Assembly (NCBI GenBank): GCA_002451435.1
Contig: DKCF01000005.1
Location: 4,916-10,376, forward strand
Direction: 5' to 3'
DNA: 5,461 nucleotides
From: Bifidobacterium sp. UBA6881
GTDB lineage: Bacteria > Actinomycetota > Actinomycetes > Actinomycetales > Bifidobacteriaceae
The position numbers and the translations under genes were made by a program. The stretch's first letter is position 1. The number at the start of each line of letters is the position of its first letter. Under the pieces are notes generated by a model that searched no databases, was not told where the DNA came from, and saw only the letters and a list, made by a program, of their open reading frames with translations. Shown here one piece after another: positions 1 through 5,461 of this stretch.

Positions 1-238
1 CGTTCCGTGGTTCGAGCACCGGCTCGTAACCGTCGGGCTTCGGTGGCAGTCCTCGGTGGCAGGCGTGGCACGCCTCTCGTACTGGAACGACCGGACGCGA
101 CGGGAAGTCCGCGGGCGGCATGCCACCGCAGACATGGCGTGTGTCTTGTGCTCGGAATATGGCGGCGGCGCATTTGCAGCGGATTTGAGTGTCGTAATTA
201 ATGGATAGCCTAGTGGCACTGGAACGGAAGGAAACACG
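1..238. other. Upstream non-coding region, no convincing gene
   Basis: I find no supportable gene here. The only open frame (GTG at 7 to TAA at 199-201) would give a 64-residue arginine-rich product with no recognisable domain, so I leave it out. Visible structure: a hairpin at 9-31 (GGTT-CGAGC, loop ACCG, GCTCG-AACC with one bulged T), a 10-base direct repeat TCGGTGGCAG at 40-49 and 53-62, a hairpin AGGCG/CGCCT at 61-75, and GGCATGCC at 117-124 flanked by GCGG and CCGC. A dnaX promoter must lie here or further upstream. The best I see is TTGAGT (185-190) with TAGCCT (206-211), a weak match with a 15-base spacer. Confidence 0.6.
228..233 (+). promoter_or_regulatory. dnaX ribosome binding site
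   Basis: AAGGAA lies six bases (from the end of AGGA) before the ATG at 239. It is a good Shine-Dalgarno match and supports that ATG as the dnaX start. Confidence 0.75.
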
Positions 239-2998
239 ATGGCACTGGCACTGTATAGAAGGTATCGTCCCGACACATTTGACGGCGTGATCGGGCAGGA
301 TCAGGTCACCGTTCCGTTGATGCGCGCGCTTGACGAGAACAAGCTCACGCACGCGTATCTGTTCTCCGGTCCGCGCGGCTGTGGGAAAACCAGTTCCGCG
401 CGTATTCTGGCCCGTTGCGTGAACTGCGCGAAGGGTCCCACCTCCCATCCGTGCGGCGAATGCGCCAGCTGCAAGGACCTCGCCACAGGCGGTCCTGGTT
501 CCATCGATGTGGTGGAAATCGACGCCGCATCCCACAACGGCGTGGATGACGCCCGCGAGCTGCGGGAACGCGCGGGATTCGCTCCGGCGCGCGACCGCTA
601 CAAGATCTTCATCCTCGACGAGGCCCATATGGTCACACCGCAGGGATTCAACGCGTTGCTCAAAATCGTCGAGGAGCCGCCGGAACACGTCATGTTCATC
701 TTCGCCACCACCGAGCCGGACAAGGTGATCGGCACCATTCGCTCCCGTACCCACCACTATCCGTTCCGCCTGGTGCCCCAGGAGGTCATGGGTCCGTATC
801 TGGAGCGCATCTGCGCCGATGAGCATATCGAGGCGGAGCCGGGTGTGCTGCGCCTCGCCATGCGGGCCGGCGGCGGTTCCGTGCGTGATACGCTTTCCGT
901 GCTTGACCAGCTGATGATCGGCTCGGTCGACGGCAAGATTCCATATGATTCCGCCGTCGCGTTGCTGGGCTTCACACCGGATGCGTTGATTGGCGAGGCC
1001 ATCGACGCGGTTGCCGACAAGAACGGCGAGGCGCTGTACGGCGTGATTCAGAAAGTGGTCGTCGGCGGATTCGAGCCACGACGATTCGTCGAGGATCTGC
1101 TGTCGCGCGTGCGCGATCTGCTGGTGCTCACGTTGGGCGGCGAGCGTGCGGAAAGCGTGCTGTCCGATGACGCCGCGGCGGAGAACATGGACGGCCTTCA
1201 TCGGCAGGCCAAGGCTTTGGGCCTGGCCGCGTTGACGCAGATGGCGGATACGATCAATACCGCTTTGGCCGGTATGACCGGCGCGATTTCTCCGCGCATG
1301 CGCTTGGAATTGCTTGCCGCGCGTCTACTTGCGGGGCGCGAAGTCTCCATGATTTCGGCGGTGCCGGCGACGGCGTCTCCGGCGGATGCGCCGGTGGCAG
1401 TCGGCGGGGCGGAAGCGTCGCGGAATGCCGCGGAATCCGCGTCGCCGCGATATTCCATGGCGGGTTCGCGCCGCCGTGCGCAGCAGGCCGCGTCGAAGAC
1501 GGCTTCGGAACCAAACACGACGACAGACCAGTTGGAGAATCCGAAGGAGAAACGTGCCGAAGTCCGCCCGTCCACGACGCCGACGAATGCCGCGGACGCC
1601 GTCGCTTCGGGTGCCGCTTCCGTGCTTGCCGAGGTCAAACAGGTGATGGGGGAGACTTCGCATGAGGCGCAGAATACTGGGCATCAGGCGGTGTCCATGA
1701 CGTCGCAGCCATCGGTACCGGTGCACGATGACCGTACTCCGGATCAGCGGTGGGATGCGCTGGTGGCGGGACTGCCTGACGACGTGCGCCTCTACGTGAA
1801 CCGTGAGAAGGTGCCGCGCATCCTGCTTGACGAGAAGACCAGCCGTCTGTGGATCAAATTCGACAAACCGCTCAGCAAATACGCCTTCGCCAAAGCCGTG
1901 GCCAAGGAATCCGTGGATGGCACCACCGATGTGGTGAGCATCGTCCGCGCCGAGGTGCGCAAAATCTTCGGCCCCGGCGTCACGCTCGCGCCGGCGCGAA
2001 AGCTGGCGGATGGGTCGCAATCCATACCATGGAGCAAACTCAGCCCCGAAGAGCAGGCTCGAATCAAGGCGCAGCTCGTGCAGGAACAGCTCAAAGCCGC
2101 CACGCAGCTGACCGCGTCCTTGGGAGGCGCGACGGTTGCCGACGAGGGCAAGGAACCGTCCAGCCAGCACAAGAACGAAGACGAGACGGCGGGGAGCGCA
2201 TCGGATGACGATGCGCACCGAGTCGCGGCACCCGCGATTTCCGATGATCCGTGGAGTGGCGACGCCTCGCCGTCCGCTGCATTGGATGACGACCCATGGC
2301 ACGTGGCGGCCGCGCAGCAAACGTCTTCCGCCGCGGAGTCCGGTGTGGAGTCCAATGCGAAGCCCACTGCGGCACCTGATGTGGAATCCGACATCGATGA
2401 TCCGTGGGGGATGCCCGTAAGGCAATCGTCGCAGGCCGATGCCTCATGGAACGGTGGAAACGCAAATCGTGCCAACTCTCCGGAACACCATGCCAAGCAT
2501 GTCGCCGTGCCGAATATCGATGACGGCGTGGATCCATGGGCGGTGCCGCTGCCGACTCCGCAAGGCGATGGTTCCATGGAGGCCACGTCGCCGCGGCAGC
2601 CTGTGCAATCCGAGCAATCGCAGCCCGCGCCTTCTTCGGCGGCGGACGATCCGTGGGGCGCGCCCATGCCGGTGCAGGCCGGTCCGGAAGAGCCTCGACC
2701 CATCGATCGTCGGAATGACCTGCGGCATCAGGCGATGGCGAATGCAAATCATGGCGCGCAGCAGGGGAACGACCCGTGGAGCCAGCGGCTTGCCTCCGAC
2801 ACGCCGGCCAAACCCGAAGTCGCGGCGGAAGACGACGAGTATTCGATGAACGACGAATCGCTCGGATCGTCCAACGCGATGAGCGTGCAGGATCTCAGCA
2901 AGTTGTTCGAAGTGAAGAAAGTAGAGGATTTCACCGCGGACGATCCGCGCAATCCGCGCAACATGCACGTCAAGAAGACCTTGGAGACCAACGACTGA
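239..2998 (+). CDS. dnaX: DNA polymerase III subunit gamma/tau (clamp loader ATPase)
   Basis: This is the ATP-driven core of the clamp loader, which places the beta clamp on primed DNA and, in tau form, tethers polymerase to the replisome. The N-terminal AAA+ module is intact: Walker A GPRGCGKT (44-51), four zinc-type cysteines (C63, C72, C75, C78), Walker B with DEAH (127-130), sensor 1 in FIFATTEPDKV (153-163), and sensor 2 GGGSVRDTLSVLDQ (211-224). The arginine-finger motif reads SRT (169-171), not the SRC of E. coli; from memory SRT is normal in actinobacteria. Oligomerisation domain III spans about 236-370. A Ser/Ala/Glu-rich linker follows (about 370-498), then a folded tau-like segment (about 499-585) and a helix (602-617). 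The rest is an acidic disordered tail with six DPW motifs and a helical end (about 881-898). At 919 residues it far exceeds E. coli tau (643). I see no A-rich slippery heptamer for a frameshifted gamma form. Identity is certain; the C-terminal roles are inferred. Confidence 0.98.
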   Translation: MALALYRRYRPDTFDGVIGQDQVTVPLMRALDENKLTHAYLFSGPRGCGKTSSARILARCVNCAKGPTSHPCGECASCKDLATGGPGSIDVVEIDAASHNGVDDARELRERAGFAPARDRYKIFILDEAHMVTPQGFNALLKIVEEPPEHVMFIFATTEPDKVIGTIRSRTHHYPFRLVPQEVMGPYLERICADEHIEAEPGVLRLAMRAGGGSVRDTLSVLDQLMIGSVDGKIPYDSAVALLGFTPDALIGEAIDAVADKNGEALYGVIQKVVVGGFEPRRFVEDLLSRVRDLLVLTLGGERAESVLSDDAAAENMDGLHRQAKALGLAALTQMADTINTALAGMTGAISPRMRLELLAARLLAGREVSMISAVPATASPADAPVAVGGAEASRNAAESASPRYSMAGSRRRAQQAASKTASEPNTTTDQLENPKEKRAEVRPSTTPTNAADAVASGAASVLAEVKQVMGETSHEAQNTGHQAVSMTSQPSVPVHDDRTPDQRWDALVAGLPDDVRLYVNREKVPRILLDEKTSRLWIKFDKPLSKYAFAKAVAKESVDGTTDVVSIVRAEVRKIFGPGVTLAPARKLADGSQSIPWSKLSPEEQARIKAQLVQEQLKAATQLTASLGGATVADEGKEPSSQHKNEDETAGSASDDDAHRVAAPAISDDPWSGDASPSAALDDDPWHVAAAQQTSSAAESGVESNAKPTAAPDVESDIDDPWGMPVRQSSQADASWNGGNANRANSPEHHAKHVAVPNIDDGVDPWAVPLPTPQGDGSMEATSPRQPVQSEQSQPAPSSAADDPWGAPMPVQAGPEEPRPIDRRNDLRHQAMANANHGAQQGNDPWSQRLASDTPAKPEVAAEDDEYSMNDESLGSSNAMSVQDLSKLFEVKKVEDFTADDPRNPRNMHVKKTLETND
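2243..2779 (+). repeat. Six DPW motifs in the DnaX C-terminal tail
   Basis: Within the dnaX tail, Asp-Pro-Trp occurs six times, with W at residues 672, 687, 723, 767, 806 and 847. Four copies have Asp before the DPW (the other two have Val and Asn), and two continue as DDPWG. Spacing between the last five tryptophans is about 36, 44, 39 and 41 residues; the first pair is 15 apart. The DNA is also similar: GATGATCCGTGG at 2243-2254 recurs at 2396-2407, with GACGATCCGTGG at 2645-2656. The intervening sequence is low-complexity (Ser, Ala, Pro, Asp, Gln) and probably disordered. Function is unknown; a repeated short linear binding motif is the simplest reading. Confidence 0.85.
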
Positions 2999-3132
2999 GC
3001 CATTGGCGGAAATCCGCGGAACGCTTGCCGGCGATGCGGTGATTCCGCGATCGTGGCCGAGACGCGCCGAATGGCGAACGGGAACCGGTCGCGCGTCCGC
3101 ATCGAATCCGAAACCAAGAAAGGCATGAAACC
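2999..3132 (+). other. dnaX-recR intergenic gap with overlapping inverted repeats
   Basis: This 134-base gap has no room for a gene such as ybaB/ebfC. GCGG (3006-3009) pairs with CCGC (3014-3017) around a four-base loop. CGCGGAA (3015-3021) is perfectly complementary to TTCCGCG (3043-3049) across 21 bases. The two hairpins share bases 3015-3017, so they are alternatives. No T-tract follows, so neither looks like an intrinsic terminator, and I see no good promoter. dnaX and recR may therefore be co-transcribed. Confidence 0.5.
3119..3123 (+). promoter_or_regulatory. recR ribosome binding site
   Basis: AAAGG lies nine bases before the ATG at 3133. It is moderate in strength. The ATG at 3125 is in another frame, so this site favours the start at 3133, which also matches the usual RecR N-terminus and length. 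Confidence 0.55.
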
Positions 3133-3726
<594 letters not shown>

Positions 3727-3735
<9 letters not shown>

Positions 3736-3769
3736 CAACTGACCACCAAGCCGTCTGACAGTCGTCTGA
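3727..3769 (+). repeat. Direct repeat overlapping the recR stop codon
   Basis: GCCGTCTGACA occurs exactly at 3727-3737 and again at 3750-3760. A partial third copy, CGTCTGA, lies at 3763-3769. The first copy contains the last codons and TGA stop of recR. The repeat may be a small duplication scar or a binding site; nothing else identifies it. Confidence 0.6.
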
Positions 3770-3848
3770 TACGAATTACGCGAAAGGCGGAATCGACGGA
3801 TTTTTTACGGAAGAATCCATGTATGACAATCCATGAATCCGCCGGCAA

Positions 3849-3885
3849 CGCATATCATGCCATGAATATGCGGGCAATTCCGCAT
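3849..3885. promoter_or_regulatory. Palindromic candidate operator upstream of lysC
   Basis: The left arm CGCATATCATG (3849-3859) and right arm CATGAATATGCG (3861-3872) are reverse complements apart from one extra A, around a central C at 3860. The right arm overlaps a second inverted repeat, ATGCGG (3868-3873) with CCGCAT (3880-3885) around GCAATT. The element ends 17 bases before the TTGACA of the lysC promoter. That position suits an activator or repressor site. No T-run follows, so it is not an intrinsic terminator for recR. The cognate regulator is unknown. Confidence 0.5.
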
Positions 3886-3902
3886 GCTGGGCGCGTTCGC
3901 GC

Positions 3903-3928
3903 TTGACAAATCGTAATTTTCCTATAAT
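3903..3928 (+). promoter_or_regulatory. lysC promoter with perfect hexamers, 14-base spacer
   Basis: TTGACA (3903-3908) and TATAAT (3923-3928) both match the sigma-70-type consensus exactly, but only 14 bases separate them instead of about 17. No better -35 lies at the usual distance from TATAAT. Transcription would begin near 3935 and leave a leader of about 52 bases before lysC, too short for a lysine riboswitch. The leader holds a weak hairpin (GCCTACC 3935-3941 with GGCAGGC 3952-3958, one mismatch). Confidence 0.65.
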
Positions 3929-3986
3929 CGTCTCGCCTACCTAGAATGGCTGGCAGGCAACAATACTGAAGAAGATTGGATTAGTT

Positions 3987-4748
3987 GTGGCTCTCATCGT
4001 GCAGAAGTACGGCGGCTCTTCCGTGGCCGACCCAGAATCGATCAAGCGCGTGGCCCGACGCATCATCGAAACGAAGAACGCCGGTAATGATGTGGCCGTT
4101 GTCGTCTCCGCAATGGGAGACACCACCGACGACCTGATTGATCAGGCGCTCAGCATCGACTCCAACCCGCCCGCACGCGAGATGGATATGCTGATGACCG
4201 CAGGCGAGCGTATTTCGATGAGTTTGCTCGCGATGGCAATTCATGCGGCTGGTTCCCATGCGTATTCCTTCACCGGCTCCCAGGCGGGTTTTATGACCGA
4301 CGCCCAGTTCGGTACCGCGCATATCAAGGCTGTGAAGCCCGACCGCGTGCGTCACGCGCTCGACAAGGGCTCCGTCGCCATCGTGGCTGGTTTCCAGGGT
4401 GTGAACGAAGGCGGTGACGCCACCACGCTCGGCCGTGGCGGTTCCGATACCTCCGCCGTCGCGCTGGCCGTGGCGTTAGACGCCGACATCTGCGAGATCT
4501 ACACCGATGTCGATGGCGTGTTCACCGCCGACCCGCGTATCGTGCCGACCGCGCGCCGCATTCCGGTCATCGACTACGAATCGATGCTGGAGATGTCGTC
4601 CTGCGGTTCCAAGGTGCTCGCCCTGCGCTGCGTGGAATACGCCCAGCGCTTCGGCATGCCGTTGCATGTGCGCAGCTCCTTCTCCCACCGCCGCGGCACG
4701 CTGATTGTGCCGGAAGGCGTCGACCCGCGCAAGCTGCCGAACATCTGA
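3987..4748 (+). CDS. lysC: Aspartate kinase, catalytic subunit lacking ACT domains
   Basis: It phosphorylates L-aspartate with ATP to 4-phosphoaspartate, the first step toward lysine (and diaminopimelate for cell wall), threonine and methionine. All catalytic motifs of the amino acid kinase fold are present: QKYGGSS (6-12) with K7, VSAMGDTTD (40-48), MTAGERIS (70-77), FTGSQAG (95-101), TTLGRGGSDTSA (146-157), and TDVDGVFTADPR (173-184). It stops at 253 residues, just after the kinase domain, whereas fused enzymes such as Corynebacterium LysC run to about 420 and carry two ACT domains. Those domains are in the next gene. The GTG start is chosen because MALIVQKYGGSS matches the family N-terminus and an in-frame TAG at 3942-3944 leaves no ATG or GTG upstream. 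The ribosome binding site is weak (GAAGAAG 3968-3974, or GGA 3978-3980). Expressed from the promoter at 3903-3928. Confidence 0.96.
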   Translation: MALIVQKYGGSSVADPESIKRVARRIIETKNAGNDVAVVVSAMGDTTDDLIDQALSIDSNPPAREMDMLMTAGERISMSLLAMAIHAAGSHAYSFTGSQAGFMTDAQFGTAHIKAVKPDRVRHALDKGSVAIVAGFQGVNEGGDATTLGRGGSDTSAVALAVALDADICEIYTDVDGVFTADPRIVPTARRIPVIDYESMLEMSSCGSKVLALRCVEYAQRFGMPLHVRSSFSHRRGTLIVPEGVDPRKLPNI

Positions 4749-4784
4749 GTCCGGCAATCGCAATAATCGCAAGACTTTACAAAC

Positions 4785-4789
4785 GAAGG
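4785..4789 (+). promoter_or_regulatory. Ribosome binding site of the ACT-domain gene
   Basis: GAAGG lies seven bases before the ATG at 4797. It is clearer than the site before lysC, showing that the ACT protein is translated independently rather than by read-through. Confidence 0.7.
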
Positions 4790-4796
4790 TAAGAAC

Positions 4797-5360
4797 ATGA
4801 GCGAAAACAACAAGTCCTTGGGCGATCTGTTCCCCGATCTCGGCCCTGAGGTTCCGATCATCTCCGGCGTCGCGCACGACAGCACCGAGTCGCTGGCCAC
4901 GGTGCGCCGCGTGCCGAACGAGCCGGGCATGGCCGCCAAGGTGTTCACGATGCTGGCCGAGGCCGGCGTGAACGTCGACATGATCGTGCAGGCGTCCGCG
5001 TCCACCGGTACCGCGGACATCTCCTTCACGGTGCCGGGCACCGCCGCCGCGAAGGTGAAGGAAGTGCTGCAGCAGAAGCAGGACGAGCTGGGATACCAGA
5101 CGTTCGACGTCGATCCGAACGTCGGCAAGGTCGCCGTGGTGGGTGTGGGCATGAAGACCCATTCCGGTCTGGCGGCCAAGTTCTTCAACGCGCTGAGCGA
5201 CAAGGGCGTGAACGTGCTGATGATCTCCACGTCCGAGATCCGCATCGCCGCTCTGGTGCCGCTGGAGCAGCTGCAGGACGCCGTCAAGGCGCTGCACACC
5301 GCATACGGTTTGGATGCCGACCAGGTTGAGGCCGTGGTGTACGGCGGTACCGGCCGCTGA
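4797..5360 (+). CDS. ACT-domain protein, probable aspartate kinase regulatory subunit
   Basis: These 187 residues correspond to the C-terminal regulatory half of a fused aspartate kinase. ACT 1 spans about 33-100 and includes VPNEPGMAAKVF (39-50) and VNVDMIVQ (58-65). ACT 2 spans about 109-175 and includes VGVGMKTHSGLAAKFF (115-130) and MISTSEIRI (142-150). The end VVYGGTGR is the typical LysC C-terminus. In fused enzymes these domains bind lysine and/or threonine and mediate feedback inhibition. By inference this protein binds the lysC product to form a heteromer, comparable to the alpha/beta enzyme of Corynebacterium, where beta comes from an internal start. The first 20 residues are an acidic extension not expected in the fused form. 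Differences from the C. glutamicum sequence as I recall it include Asn41 for Asp before the first PG, a two-residue shorter loop after Q65, and Ser123 for Pro in the HPG motif. A stand-alone amino acid sensor is the less likely alternative. Confidence 0.9.
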   Translation: MSENNKSLGDLFPDLGPEVPIISGVAHDSTESLATVRRVPNEPGMAAKVFTMLAEAGVNVDMIVQASASTGTADISFTVPGTAAAKVKEVLQQKQDELGYQTFDVDPNVGKVAVVGVGMKTHSGLAAKFFNALSDKGVNVLMISTSEIRIAALVPLEQLQDAVKALHTAYGLDADQVEAVVYGGTGR

Positions 5361-5396
5361 TCCCACGACTTGCCGGTTTCGGCGGAATATGATTCC

Positions 5397-5428
5397 AAGG
5401 AGCGCGATTTTGTAATCGCGCTCCTTTT
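5397..5428 (+). terminator. Intrinsic terminator after the lysC-ACT operon
   Basis: A perfect 13-base-pair stem, AAGGAGCGCGATT (5397-5409) with AATCGCGCTCCTT (5414-5426), closes on a TTGT loop and runs into TTTT (5425-5428). It begins 36 bases after the ACT gene stop. It ends the operon, so any asd gene beyond would need its own promoter or read-through. The last 33 bases of the window show nothing further. Confidence 0.9.
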
Positions 5429-5461
5429 GCGTTGTGGCCGGCCTCTCGCCGATCGCTGCTG

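Noticed and set aside
5..26. tRNA T-arm-like sequence (GGTTCGAG)
   Set aside because: The closing G53-C61 pair is missing in the required register, no acceptor stem or CCA follows, and the bases form a different simple hairpin better.
7..201. Open frame of 64 residues starting with GTG
   Set aside because: Arginine-rich product with no domain, no ribosome binding site visible within the window, and hairpin-rich DNA; typical of chance open frames in GC-rich sequence.
215..240. SRP RNA-like motif (CGGAAGGAA resembles the conserved loop of 4.5S RNA)
   Set aside because: The flanking bases do not pair as needed for helix 8, and the motif sits exactly at the dnaX start where it serves as the Shine-Dalgarno site.
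1325..2425. Long reverse-strand open frame (366 residues) and similar ones over dnaX and recR
   Set aside because: Arg/His-rich or Ser/Ala-rich translations that mirror the codon use of dnaX or recR on the other strand, without start signals or domains.
239..2998. Programmed frameshift site in dnaX for a gamma form
   Set aside because: I found no slippery heptamer of the A AAA AAG type nor a long A run in the gene; a shorter form by other means cannot be excluded.
3798..3818. Possible recR terminator at the T6 run (3801-3806)
   Set aside because: The available stems are only about five base pairs: CCGTC 3751-3755 with GACGG 3795-3799 has a 39-base loop, and GGATT/AATCC includes the T-run itself.
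4746..4799. Stop-codon read-through joining lysC and the ACT gene
   Set aside because: Although in frame, two stops (TGA and TAA) intervene and the ACT gene has its own good ribosome binding site and ATG.

Overview
The window is a GC-rich chromosomal segment with four well-supported genes, all on the + strand: dnaX (DNA polymerase III gamma/tau subunit), recR (recombination mediator), a catalytic-only aspartate kinase (lysC), and a separate ACT-domain protein that looks like the detached regulatory half of the same kinase. The actinobacterial character of DnaX (SRT in place of SRC in the arginine-finger motif, a long acidic low-complexity tail), the Corynebacterium-like LysC N-terminus with a GTG start, and the dnaX-recR-lysC-ACT order point to a high-GC actinobacterium. 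Bifidobacterium or a close relative is most likely; the genus is inferred, not shown. I see no mobile elements, CRISPR arrays, tRNA or rRNA genes.

Layout. Bases 1-238 hold no convincing gene, only small hairpins, a short direct repeat and the dnaX ribosome binding site. dnaX (239-2998) encodes 919 residues, well above the 643 of E. coli tau; the excess is a disordered tail carrying six D-P-W motifs. A 134-base gap with alternative inverted repeats leads to recR (3133-3735). The ybaB/ebfC gene that often separates dnaX and recR is absent. The 251-base gap after recR (3736-3986) has an 11-base direct repeat overlapping the recR stop, a nearly perfect palindrome, and perfect TTGACA and TATAAT hexamers separated by only 14 bases. 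It is the control region of the aspartate kinase operon.

lysC (3987-4748) and the ACT gene (4797-5360) are 48 bases apart in the same reading frame, separated by two in-frame stops, and are followed by a textbook intrinsic terminator (5397-5428). They appear to form a two-gene operon.

The first two genes serve genome maintenance: clamp loading at the replisome, and RecF-pathway recombinational repair. The last two together would make one feedback-regulated aspartate kinase opening the Lys/Thr/Met pathway. The least ordinary points are the fully split aspartate kinase, the DPW-repeat tail of DnaX, and the palindrome plus short-spacer promoter before lysC.
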